Positions 47,801 to 57,012 of a stretch of 57,012 bases of DNA are shown in pieces. How positions within the stretch are numbered: position 1 is the stretch's first letter; each line of letters opens with the position of its first letter. Source of the DNA: Planoprotostelium fungivorum (lineage: Eukaryota > Evosea > Variosea > Cavosteliida > Cavosteliaceae); assembly GCA_003024175.1 (NCBI GenBank), contig MDYQ01000155.1:1-57012 (forward strand), in the 5' to 3' direction. Below the pieces are notes generated by a model. It was not told where the DNA came from, made no database searches, and saw only the letters and a program-made list of their open reading frames with translations. Both the position numbers and the translations under genes were made by a program.

Positions 47801-49059
47801 TCAAATTATCCTCTCGAAAATAAATCTGCCTCCCTTGTTTGAGATCGTTATCCGAATACCCCAAAAAGGTATAACTGTACATCCGTCATCTTCGATCACA
47901 CGATCATCATGATGATCATCACGTGATGATCGTGATCGTCAGATCGTCACAAAGAAACTCACGTCTGTCCCTCGTGTTCGATTCCGTTCGTCATGTGCTG
48001 CTGCACTGTTTTCTCCAGCAATCGTGGTGGATACGATGGAAACTGAACGATGATGAAACGGTCCGTTTCTTTTGGAAAGAAGCGAAAGAGACGACAAGAC
48101 TTGCGTTGGTCCTTCTTGAGAGTCCTCCCTTGTTCCATCAGAACGATGATGTTGAGGGAGATGGCAGAGGGATCATCGACGGGACTGTCTGCCGTGGGCG
48201 TCTGTGACGGTGGAATCAAATCCGTCTCATCGTCCTTCTCATCGTCTCCACTCGTTCTGAAACGGCGTCAGATGCGATGTGATTTCGATGATGATTCGAA
48301 TGTGAGAGACGATGATGTTCACCGCACATGGTGTCTTCTTCCGTGTATCGTCTTTGGTTGCTGATGTCTTCGTCGGATAACCACAGATCATCATCCCAAG
48401 AATCAGTCAAGAGAGGATACCTCTCTGAACCTTCTTGTGTGATGAAACTGTCTGGAGAGTCTGTGCATTCTAGTTCTTTGTTCTTGGCTCGTCGTCGACA
48501 GTCCCGACAGCTGCCAGGAGAGACCTCTTCATCTGACTCGGATGGTGATTGTCTCTTTCTCTTTGGTGATGGCTTCTGTTTCTTCGGTGTCGTGATGTTC
48601 TTTATGATTCGTCTTGCGTAAATGGTGTAGATGCCAACTTTTTTCGTGAGGTAATCGAACGCTTGGTCGGGATCGTCCAAGACAATTTTCTCTAATTCCT
48701 CCATGCAGCAATTCCTCTTCACCAGCTTGGAATGCATATCGTCGAGGTGATGTGGATGGAGGAGATCTTCCAGCCACGACTTCAATCGAACGACCGATTG
48801 TTCTGAACTGTAGTCGATGAGTACGCATTCTGGATCTAACAAGAATCAATCACCTCAGTAGCTGTGCATTGAAGGAATTTTCGCCAAAGCCTGACGTCTG
48901 AAGACTGAAATTGGAAGAAGAGAGATTGGACGATAGGGAGTGATTCAGCTGATTTTGAGGGCTGAACGATCTCAACGATCGATTGTACGAACTGTCGGGA
49001 TGAGTTATATCACTGGCAGTATTTTGAAACGGTGACCGCCGCGTGTGAACTCCATGCAT
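44897..49059 (-). CDS. Cellular RNA-dependent RNA polymerase (RDR/QDE-1 type)
   Basis: RDR enzymes make double-stranded RNA for Dicer and amplify small-RNA silencing. The N-terminal quarter (MHGVHTRRSPFQNTASDITH, then an Asp/Glu/Ser-rich linker around 48300-48600) is not conserved. From about 47900 the RDR core reads YTFLGYSDNDLKQGRQIYF, KYNFTDGCGLITMDAA, QFRYGGAKGVLF, LIFGVVDDTMSLREGQVYV and IFRHPCYHPGDIQ. The catalytic double-psi barrel loop SGDLDGDTFFVSQNP follows near 45990; all three Asp of the D-x-D-G-D motif are intact. The C-terminal block is ASDWRLVRASAWYFYC with a stop at 44897. The first join (near 48845) would need an intron of 18-24 bases, so the true 5' structure is uncertain. 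The 3' end may include one more exon. Confidence 0.82.
46397..46466. repeat. 14-bp tandem repeat in RdRP intron
   Basis: Five head-to-tail copies of GATGATGACATCAA, with one substitution in unit 2 and one at the end of unit 5. The minus-strand 5' splice site GTGATGTCATCATC is formed by the last unit. Confidence 0.9.
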
Positions 49060-49272
49060 TTCCTGATGCAACGGCTAGTCTATATCCTGGATTATTATTC
49101 TGCACTACAACTACCAAAGTGGAGAGTGAAATATTTCAAATATCGCACATCCTCTTCCAATTGTTCAGTTTGAACGAACATTGCGATAGAACATTGACGG
49201 GCTCGCTTTATGTTGCTCTCATCACTGCAAACAGTGGAGCACCGATGATGAACTTGCCATCTGAAGAAATAC

Positions 49273-50226
49273 TCAACCTCTCTTCTCCTCTCTGTACGCT
49301 CGAAAGTAACATGCTTTGCATCTCAATCCTGGTGATGACAACACTCTTGTTTGTTTTATGGCCGAGTCGGAAGGTACGTACGTGTGGCATTCGAAGCATC
49401 TGACATATCCATCTCCCTCCTCTTCTACTTTTTCTTTCTCTTCTTCTTTGGTTGTCATCAGTATCGATTTGAAGATGGTCGGTGATGGTTACCTGGAACA
49501 ATCGTCTTGGATTTTGGTGTGTGTCTCTTGTGGCGTATCGGTGGTTCTTCTTCCAGCGGGATTGGTATCCCCTCGGTTTCGGACATCGGCAAGATGCTGA
49601 AGGTGATGAATCAGTAAAAAGGATCGATCGAGATGCAACGAACCTCTCGACGATGGGATGGAAGTGAGCTGGATTGACTCCGATGAAGTCGAGCAAGGCT
49701 ATCAGTACTCTCCCATGCTGCGACTCGAGGTGGAAAGCTTCTAAGAGGGAGGAGATGTCACAACCTGTCCTCTTGATAGTCTGAGCGGTCTCTTCTATTG
49801 ATATCTGTTCTTTGAGAGCGGTTCTGCACCACGTGACTATGTCTAAGAATATACCGTCAATCGAGTGGGATGTGATTGCCAATCGTGTCTCACCTGTGTG
49901 ATCTTCTCTCGGTGGATAACGTTTGGTTGCTCCGAATAGCTTGGAGACGATCTTGAGGGAGATGAACCAGTAAGATGTGACTGGGCATAACTCTGAATAA
50001 GCGGCCTCGACTCTCATTTTGTGCAGAATCTCTTTCATCTTCTTTTCCGTGCCATAGTTATCTCGTATCGCTTTCGCTGTATCATGGAGGAGATCTGCCG
50101 GTATGTCTCCGATGGTAGCTAGCCAATTACGGATCGACAGTAATTTAGACGTCTCTCTGTGGATCGCGTCAGCGAAATCGTGATTGATGATTGTCGATCA
50201 ACATACCCCAATTGTCTAGCACTCAT
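49273..50226 (-). CDS. Unrecognised protein with C-terminal paired CxxC motifs
   Basis: The first exon reads MSARQLG and joins ETSKLLSIRNWLATIGDIPA in frame. A helical body follows (MKEILHKMRVEAAYSELCPV, FLDIVTWCRTALKEQIS, IEETAQTIKRTGCDISSLLE, and LLDFIGVNPAHFHPIVERFV). It resembles an all-alpha regulatory domain, but I do not recognise the family. The last exon is highly charged, then reads RCFECHTYVPSD and LRCKACYFRAYREEKRG before the stop. The two C-x2-C pairs, 20 residues apart, could bind one zinc. The gene is tandem with the RdRP gene on the same strand (213 bases apart), but no shared function is shown. Confidence 0.5.
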
Positions 50227-50581
50227 CGATATAGATTAGAACTATCGAATCGGTCTTGTGATCCACCAAAGGCGAGACGGGAGAAGAGATGATGCGTTGG
50301 GCCTGTCAGGGACCGTCAGTGCTGACACCCTTTGTGGTGATGCGAGTTTCTTCACTAAATTCCCTCATTTATATGGTATTTCTAAATGTCTAAGCTGTTG
50401 ACTTCACACACTCTAATCTTCACACGAACTCGTCAGCTAGGAGCTTCACGCAGTGGAGATCAAGATATCGTTGTAGACGTCAATCACGTGATGTGATTGG
50501 TAAGATCAAACGAGCGTTTTAGTGGAAAAAGAACACGCGAGAAACTGTAACCTTCTATTATCCATATCTCTACATAACACA
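50227..50581. other. Intergenic: upstream of the Cys-pair gene, downstream of acyl-CoA oxidase
   Basis: This 355-base gap lies between two minus-strand genes. It contains one family A half-site (CGTTGTAGAC, 50469-50478), the only clear intergenic copy. Otherwise nothing is visible. Confidence 0.45.
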
Positions 50582-53450
50582 TCACAGGGCCGACTTGAAC
50601 ATGGACCACCACTCCTGTCTATCCATACTGTTCTTGTTTGTGATGGTGGCGCTGTGGAGTCTCTTGTACACCTACACATCTTGTCAGCCACATCTCACAC
50701 GCTCTCCATTCACCTGTCCATCTGAGGCACCGAGGGGTGAGTTCAGTAACTCGTCGGGGGGTGCGACGGCGTCGACGAGAGAGACTGCCTCTGGTTTGAG
50801 CTCCTGGCACAATTGAATGAGACCCTGGCGGACCCAATTGGACTGCTGGGAGGTCACAAAGTCTTCGAGTCTCAGGGTACCCAAGTCTCCTGGGACGTGT
50901 GAGATATCGTCGAGAGTGGAATTTCGGTGAAATTTCACCTTCCATGCGGGTCAAGGCGTAGAGGGCGGACAACTTGTGGAGTACGGTACGTACGGGCTGG
51001 CTGGGAACGGCCTCGATGCCTTCCACGAATTTTCTGCAGACGACAGCTTCGATCCAGGCGCGAGCGGCGTGGTGTAATCCGAAGACCTTTCGATTCATCA
51101 GCTCTCATTGCATCACACATGTGACCGATCGTGCGGATTGTGATCGCGATCATCGTGTGATTGATCATCAGCACGATCGCGATCGATCATCGCATGGAGT
51201 TGTGATCGATGATTCACCTGAGACTTGTTGAAGGCATCAGTGACATCTCCCGTGGCGGTCGCGATAGAAGTGACATTGGCCAGAGCCTGGTGGATGAGAA
51301 CGGCCACCCTGTACTCCATCGCCTTCAGGTAATGCTCGGGCCTCACGACCTGTCGAAACGTCAGTGAAATCTCGATTGAATTTCCCTCACATCCTGCTGT
51401 TGTAGTGCAGACCATTTGGCGCCCTTTTTCAAGAAATCGTTGTGACAGTTGCTCCAGGGGCTCATGGTTCCCAAAGGTCCCAGCCTATTCTATATATCAA
51501 TATTCCTCGTTGTAGATCGACGGCTCACTTTCTCTTGTCTTCTGGCTTGGAGAAATATTCCAAGATGTACTTGGCTGTCTGCTGGATGAGCACCCAGTTC
51601 TCTCCTTCGAAGGTGAGTGAAGGGTCGTTGTCTTCTCTCAATTGGGTCAATCTGCTCTCCTTCGTGTAACCGTGACCACCGCAGCACTCTCGGCTCTGAT
51701 CGAATGTGAGTAGAGAGTATAGATAGACGATGTGATCGTGATCATGATGTGATCGCGATCGTGGAGATGATGTGATCGCCATGTGATGTGATGAGACGAT
51801 GACTTACAGATTGGATTCCGTCTCTGGCTTGCCAAGAGGACAGAGGCTTCGTCGCACTGGACAGAGCGTGCATCTCGTTGAGCAACTTCTTGTCGATCTT
51901 GTCTGCCTTCATCTGGCCCTCCAACTCGACGTAGCGATCACACAGCCACCTTCTAAAGAATTCCATCGAGTAGACGCTGGCGATGTGTGGTATCAATCGG
52001 TACTGCTGAGTCTGGTACTCTAACACGGTAAACTCTCCTGTGGCGTGTGAGAGGAATGGAGGTGGCAGGTTGTAGATCACCGGAGGATGGGCCGAATTGT
52101 TTTCTGACGGCGGAGTAGCGAGTTGCGATGGTGATCGCATGGATCAAATTATTGCAACTGATGCCAGAGATACCCACTCTGATATGTATGAGTATACGTA
52201 ACGAGATTTCGATGGGATTTCACCTGCCAGCGCTGAGGGGGTTGAGTAGGGCTGCGAACCTCTGAGCGGGGGGAATGTGCTCTGCAGTGTAGGTACCATC
52301 CTCTAAGACATCGCCGAATTTGTTCAAAAGATTCTCCCTCGGAATTCGGTACGTGTCGAAGCCGATGTAGCCTGGGGTGTCTCAGCGCTTGTCCACTCTT
52401 TCGGGCGGTCCCGAACATATTCACCGTTATCGAGGCCGTTGAGTCCCGGCTTCTCGCCCATGTCTCCCACGATGACACCGGGTAGGGGCTTGTGGGTCAA
52501 CAGCGATCTACAACGTTGTAGACGAGCTCGACGGGGGAGGCTCACCTGATGGGCACGACGAAGGCGTGGAGGCCGTAGCTCTTTCCCTTGACTCTCAGAT
52601 CGGCCAGGAGACAAGTGTGGTTGGCAGTGTGGCCTGCAAGCCCGATCCACCACTTGTAAGCTTCAATGGTGGGGGAGTGCAGGACGAACTCCTTCGTGCT
52701 GGTGAGAGTGAGCATCATGATGCGATGGGTGATGGACGATGGACATGACGGGTCACCTCTCGTCGTAGGTGGCTGAGGTTTGCATGGCCCTTGCGTTCGA
52801 GCCGTGAGATAGCTCGGTGAGGGCGAAGCAGCCAACGATCTCCATGCTGTGACATCTGGGGATGTACTGATGGTCCATTAGACATGGACTCGATGGAGGA
52901 TGAAGCTCTCACGCTAGCATGTCTTTCCGTTCCGAGGTTGATGATGCAGTTGACAAACATGCCCATGTGGAGGAGGAACTTGGTGCTGAGAGAGTTGTCG
53001 AGGGAGCAGAGGGACAGAGAGAAGCCGGAAAGCTGTCCAAAGTGAGTGTGGGGGTCCTCAGATAAGGTCTCGCGGAATCCACACTGTCAGAGGTGAGAAT
53101 GGATGAAGGGGAGGGTTGTGATCACGTCTCGAATGCGGAACATCTGTTGAATGACATAGCGGCGGTGTTCGGCGACGTTGGTAAACGAGCGGTCGAGGGC
53201 GTAGGGATCAGAGGATAACATCTGATGGATCCTGAGTTTGACATCATACTCTCTGCCCTGGACTGCCTTCTTCATCTGACCTCGCGTCAGTCGGGGGAAA
53301 GTAATATGTCATCACCTCTAAGACATCGAATGATGCCGAGTTTCTCCAAGATGACAACGGCCCGCTGAGCTGTTTCAGTTTAACGACGAAGTCTTCATCG
53401 GCTTTAGAGGGATATACAAGGGGAGCGGGTCTTGTGTGTATAGATTGCAT
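50582..53450 (-). CDS. Peroxisomal acyl-CoA oxidase
   Basis: This enzyme catalyses the first step of peroxisomal beta-oxidation, oxidising acyl-CoA to trans-2-enoyl-CoA with release of H2O2. The N-terminus is [20 protein letters not shown]. Family blocks follow in order: [40 protein letters not shown] (FAD-binding signature), [19 protein letters not shown] (acyl-CoA pocket), [73 protein letters not shown] and [16 protein letters not shown]. The C-terminal catalytic Glu block (FEGEN) is intact. The protein ends MFKSAL; Ser-Ala-Leu is at best a weak PTS1. An intron near 50900 starts GTGAAATTTC, a family B element at the splice site, and two introns carry family A copies. Confidence 0.87.
50920..50940. 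repeat. Family B element at an acyl-CoA oxidase 5' splice site
   Basis: On the minus strand the intron begins with GTGAAATTTCAC, a perfect 12-base palindrome, followed by CGAAATTCC. The donor GT is therefore part of the repeat. Confidence 0.65.
51506..51520 (-). repeat. Family A motif in acyl-CoA oxidase intron
   Basis: CTCGTTGTAGATCGA directly next to the minus-strand intron donor (plus strand CGGCTCAC). Confidence 0.7.
52507..52522. repeat. Perfect 16-bp family A palindrome in acyl-CoA oxidase intron
   Basis: TCTACAACGTTGTAGA is its own reverse complement. It sits in a short intron, with GACGAGCTCG just after it as in the GMC intron copy at 9841. Confidence 0.85.
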
Positions 53451-53854
53451 GGCTAGCTAATGGCGTCTGCCTGTTACTCGGAGAAATGGTGCTCATTGTT
53501 CCGTTTTTCCGGACAAACAACAAACATCTGTAGATAAATAAATGGAAATAAAATGCAAGTAGAAATCCTAACAGAGCGAATCACGCATTTTGGTAGAACG
53601 TCAGATGATGCTGTGCTCTTACCACATGGTGCGTTGTTCATGAGTCGTTTCTTATCATTTGAGATTGTTTCATTGATACGCCAGTTCATACAATTGTACA
53701 GCGCGTGTTGTACTGGTTGCATGGTGTACGATGTATATTTCGTCTCATAGATATCGCTTCACAATTATACTGTAATATATTTCTTCTGCGGCAGACTACA
53801 ACCTAGATCGTAGAAAGCGAAAACAAATCAAGAACGCGTCAACTTTCATGGGTG
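53451..53854. promoter_or_regulatory. Divergent intergenic region, acyl-CoA oxidase and small membrane protein
   Basis: This 404-base AT-rich stretch has runs such as AAATAAATGGAAATAAAA near 53537. Both promoters should lie here. No coding signal. Confidence 0.4.
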
Positions 53855-54340
53855 ATGGGACCACCGAGTGAGACTGCCCTCCTTCTATGGACATGGTCTC
53901 CCATACTCACTTCTATATTACTCTGCGTGCCAGCCATTCCTTTGGCCGTGCGTCTTGGAGGTATCACATTTCTCTACTTGGGTGCCCCTGTCATCCTCTT
54001 TCTATTACCTGAGACCATTCTGTGCTGCGTTTCATTGCATCGCATCAGTCTGAATCGTCCGCCGAAGGTGAGACGTTGTATGATGTGATGTCGATTTTGA
54101 ATCATAAAGATGCCGGTGTATGTATCAGCTCTGGTCGTCACGTCTTGCATCGCAGCCATTGCTATCGCCTGCGGATGGTCTCTATTCATAGGTATCGGTG
54201 ATTGGCAGCATGCATTACCCTTCCTTCCACCGGTCGGCGCTTTAGCCATCCTCCATACCGTTGTCATGTGGATCGGCTATCGAATCTGTAAGAACACACT
54301 GGGTTACAACTTGATCGATTACAGAGGGGTCATCTATTAA
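53855..54340 (+). CDS. Small multi-pass membrane protein, family unknown
   Basis: Two exons join in phase 0 after RISLNRPPK. The product is about 148 residues with four hydrophobic segments: LLLWTWSPILTSILLCVPAI, ITFLYLGAPVILFLLPETIL, YVSALVVTSCIAAIAIACGW, and LPPVGALAILHTVVMWIGYR. It ends NTLGYNLIDYRGVIY. I do not recognise the family. The start is the ATG at 53855; an earlier ATG at 53848 is in a frame that stops after seven codons. No signal peptide distinct from the first membrane helix is visible. Confidence 0.6.
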
Positions 54341-54422
54341 GACCCCATCATATCACATCCCTTCCCATCACAAACACGAAGAGAAGAGAGATAAAGAATG
54401 GAACTGTCTATTTATAAGAAGA

Positions 54423-55712
54423 CTATTGAGCGATGTCCGAAGATGGCTGCTCTTGAATGAGCCAGCCACCGGCGATGGCGTTCTTCTTCAATTCTGCATA
54501 AGTGGTCTCGGCTGTGGGGACGTCCAACTTGATGTCGTTCAAGTTCTCTTCCACACACTCGAATCCCTTTCTGATCTGTCCACTGCCAATCACATCTAAT
54601 GTCCATCAGTCATTTCCATCATCACATGTCGTAATGATGAAACGGATGAGAAGAACGCACCGGCTTGGTAGAGTTCAGACAGAAGAGAAGAAATCTGCTT
54701 CTGCTGCTGAGGTGTCACCTCCAATGCCATCCTGACGCTCTGCTTGACAAAATGGAACGAAAAGTGGGGCACTTTCAGCAGGGTCAAGTTTCTGTGCGAG
54801 ATCATTCCGAGAAACTTCCATCTACAACGCACCTCTGAGCCTCGTTGATGTCACCGTTGCTGATGAACTCTTCTACGATGGTCTTCATCTCCTCCTTCAA
54901 CCTCTTAATGGAGTTGAGATCGGCAGGTCCCCAGATGTGTTGGATCCTGTGGATACGGTGCTTCTGATGGACGAGAGATTGGACGAGAGTGACACACTCC
55001 TCGGCCTGAAGATGGGCAAGGTTGCATGTGCGGACGAAGGACGGAGAGACGACTTCGTCTAAGACGGCACGTGCGAGAAACTTGCTCAACATGTCCACGG
55101 CTTGGGGGATGTCGATGGTGATCTGGAATGGCGTTGGTGAATGGAAGATGATGATGTGATCACCTGTGGAAGTTTGTTGAGGAAGATCTGGAATGCCTCA
55201 TCGTATTGATCTTCGGGGACAATGTCCATGCGAAGGGCAGCAATGAGCTGTGAGACGAGCTCCCTCTCGAATGGCTGTCTTTCCATTGAGACCAACATGG
55301 CCTTCCTGATGAAGTTGGAATGGTTGTGGAACTTAGCCTCTTGAACGGCTGGGATGGCCTCGTTGAGACTACCTGACGCCAGATAATCTTCAATGATGCT
55401 TTGGATCTTCTTCAGAATGGGATCGGCATTCTCAACTCCATCGATGATATCCTGTCTGTGATTGAGAGGTTGTTGTGATGTATGACGTCGATAGAATATC
55501 ACACATCAGAATCGCTTTCATAGTTTGGATCACGAGGGCTCTGGGTCAATTCTTGGAGATCTGCAGCTCCTCCAACTCCCCAGCCTCCTTTTCCTGCGCC
55601 ACCTTCTCTGATGTGAGAAATGCAAGATGGCCCTGGCTCCTCAATCACCTTTCTTGGGTCTACCGTCAACGGCCATGTTAGAATGTCTGTCCATCTTGGG
55701 TTGTGCACTCAT
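54423..55712 (-). CDS. PDCD4-like protein with tandem MA3 domains
   Basis: The N-terminus MSAQPKMDRHSNMAVDGRPK joins EGGAGKGGWGVGG, matching the RPKKGGAGGKGVWG box of animal PDCD4, then DPNYESDSD. The first MA3 domain runs from ILKKIQSIIEDYLASGSLNE to FLNKLPQ, with IDIPQAVDMLSKFLARAV following. The second reads MKTIVEEFISNGDINEAQR, KVPHFSFHFVKQSVRMALE and GSGQIRKGFECVEENLNDIK. In animals such proteins bind eIF4A through MA3 and repress translation; the same role here is inference. It ends QEQPSSDIAQ with a stop at 54423-54425. The start ATG at 55712 is in a short first exon whose acceptor (after CAGAG) preserves the frame. Length is about 390 residues. An intron at 54820 carries family A. Confidence 0.84.
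54821..54830 (+). repeat. Family A half-site in PDCD4-like intron
   Basis: TCTACAACGC next to the minus-strand donor (plus strand ACCTCTG). Confidence 0.55.
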
Positions 55713-56108
55713 TTCTTCCTCTCTTCACGTGCGTGGACTATGAAGATTTGGAATGAGCTATAAGAAGAAGGCGCAGTTGGAGTCCCTCTCTCGTTCGTTT
55801 CGTGTTCTTGTTCGTCTGCTGCTCTCTGTCCCGAGCTAAAAAGTGTGATGTTCCGGTTCTCAAAATGTAAAATGTCGGCGTTCTCGAGCAGGAAAACGAG
55901 CCGCATCTCGTGTCTCTATAGAGGTCTTTGATCCATTCCATTCTCTTCCTCGATTGGCGATCTACGAAGAGAACATACCTCTCACATGCATCACCATGTT
56001 GGTTCAAATCATTAGTTTCACCATCACACATACACTACGGACAGTGACACTCCAAGCACATTTAGAAGTGACACGTCTAAATGTTTACACGATATATATT
56101 GAATCCAG
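55713..56108. other. Intergenic: upstream of the PDCD4-like gene
   Basis: This 396-base gap includes a 97-codon minus frame (55738-56031) of ordinary composition, which I take as 5' UTR or chance. No repeats. Confidence 0.4.
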
Positions 56109-57012
56109 TTAAACTTTCTCCTTTGCGTCGATCTCCATCTCCCTCACTCCATCTTTGCTGGCCTCCATCGTGTTCTCTCCCTCCTTCTCATACTTCACTA
56201 CGTCCTTGACTGCCTCCACGCTGGTGGGAGCGGAGGTCACATCGTGAACGGGAGCAGATGTTGCATCACCAGTGGAGGCGGGTGTGACGGCATCACTGTT
56301 CGATGCAACGACATCCAACGCAGATTCCGCCTCGTCCTTGTTGTCCTCCCTGGTCTCTTCCTTTCCGTTGCCCTCGATGGCGACATCTTTGACATCATTG
56401 TCTTTGGATGCATCTCCTCCGTTTTCCTTCAAATCGATGGGCAGCTCAGACATGGGCTGATGAGTGGCCGGGGGAGGGTATTTGAAGTCGGGGCCGAAAT
56501 TGAACCGCACCTTCACCGTCCATCAGCGACCCCATCTTCATCACACCTCTAACTCACGTTTCCTCCCTTGTAGCAAGCCACGGCGGGATAATAAGTACCT
56601 TTCACCATCAGTCACCCTCTCCATCTCTTCACATCACCTTCGTAGATGTTCGAGTAGGCGACGCCCTGTGCTTCTCCGTTCTTAAAGAAGGCGATCTCGC
56701 TCCCCTGGAACCTCTCCGGCTCATCATCGCTCTTCGTCGTGTCCTGGTGGGAGTCAGATCCATCTACAACGAGCCAGTACCGTCTTGGCCTTGTTGGGTA
56801 TGGTGATGGTGACCCCGATGAAGTCGCCGGGACCCCAAGTGGCGCCGTAAGATTGTCCTCGGCTCTGGTGAAACTTGGTGCCCTCTTTGTCTCGGTAGCT
56901 GTAGCTGTGGCGGTCGTAACCGACGGGGGCTTGGACGTCTCCCTTTTCGGTGGACCATCCGACTCTGAAGAGGATCAGATGATGTGATGATGGAGAGGTG
57001 ATGTGATGATGG
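56109..57012 (-). CDS. ASH2-type SPRY protein (COMPASS subunit-like), 5' end outside window
   Basis: This gene is incomplete: its N-terminus lies beyond the right edge. The visible exons encode an ASH2L/Bre2-like SPRY domain: RVGWSTEKGDVQAPVGYDRH, SYSYRDKEGTKFHQSRGQSY, WGPGDFIGVTITIPNKAKT, GSEIAFFKNGEAQGVAYSNI, TYYPAVACYKGG and RFNFGPDFKYPP. These match the family blocks GWS..LQAPLGYDKFSYSWR, GTKFHQS and INFGPCFKYPP in order. ASH2 binds DPY30 and RBBP5 and supports H3K4 methylation. Downstream of the SPRY domain the usual DPY30-binding helix is not seen. Instead there is an acidic, Ser/Thr/Ala-rich tail of about 110 residues ending DAKEKV. The intron between NKAKT and DTTKSDDEP carries a family A motif. 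This is a partial CDS. Confidence 0.82.
56763..56773 (+). repeat. Family A motif in ASH2-like intron
   Basis: TCTACAACGAG within a 37-base intron; antisense to the gene, with GGCTCGTTGTAGA directly following the GTACT donor. Confidence 0.75.

Noticed and set aside
55738-56031. 97-codon minus-strand frame
   Set aside because: No homology, no supporting splice sites; it lies where the 5' UTR of the PDCD4-like gene is expected.

Overview
The window is nuclear DNA of a gene-dense, intron-rich free-living protist. I count 21 protein-coding genes in 57 kb, nearly all broken by short introns. The introns are mostly 36-60 bases, usually begin GTGAG, and end CAG or TAG. The gene set includes an axonemal protein (CFAP45), an exocyst subunit, a cellular RNA-dependent RNA polymerase, F-box/LRR, PI-PLC-X, TraB and class III cyclase genes, and a nuclear-type XRN exoribonuclease. 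This fits an amoebozoan with a flagellate or formerly flagellate ancestry (protostelid or variosean-like). That placement is my inference from gene content and intron style, not from a database match.

Layout. 0.4-8.0 kb holds three minus-strand genes: CFAP45, a secreted PI-PLC X-domain phosphodiesterase and exocyst SEC6. 8.5-11.3 kb is a secreted GMC oxidoreductase with a Ser/Thr-rich, probably GPI-anchored tail. 11.3-12.7 kb has no convincing gene. 12.7-16.0 kb is an XRN/Rat1-type 5'-3' exoribonuclease with an RRM and a UBA-like domain between its two catalytic halves. 16.0-18.9 kb is an F-box/LRR protein. 19.2-21.3 kb is an SLC52-like transporter. 21.6-22.3 kb is a small secreted PAN/apple-like gene interrupted by an in-frame TGA. 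23.0-26.9 kb is a PH-ArfGAP. 27.1-28.7 kb is an MIT-domain protein. 29.0-29.7 kb is an unrecognised protein. 30.0-33.2 kb is a membrane-anchored AIG1-like GTPase with a Pro/Gln tandem repeat. 33.4-39.7 kb is a TARBP1/Trm3 tRNA ribose methyltransferase, divergent from a TraB-family gene (39.8-41.5 kb). 41.7-44.4 kb is a receptor-type class III adenylate cyclase. 44.9-49.1 kb is the RNA-dependent RNA polymerase, followed by a Cys-pair protein (49.3-50.2 kb). 50.6-53.5 kb is acyl-CoA oxidase. 53.9-54.3 kb is a small membrane protein. 54.4-55.7 kb is a PDCD4-like MA3 protein. The last gene, cut by the window edge, is an ASH2-type SPRY protein with an acidic tail.

Neighbouring genes are not an operon or a pathway cluster. 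Several themes recur: RNA metabolism (XRN, RdRP, TARBP1, PDCD4), membrane traffic (SEC6, ArfGAP, MIT) and signalling (PLC-X, cyclase, AIG1-like).

The two most striking observations are the XRN-RRM-UBA architecture and a set of short dispersed motifs inside introns of unrelated genes. Family A is built on TCTACAACGAG and its inverted form, and reaches a 16-20 bp palindrome. Family B is a GAAATTTC/GATTCCGATG element whose left end often supplies the 5' splice site. Family C is a 19-base match shared by two introns. Together they suggest mobile or copied intron-resident sequence (introner-like elements). Exon boundaries were read by eye from splice motifs and family similarity, so individual exon ends may be off. 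Gene starts are given only where a frame-consistent ATG was found, unless stated.
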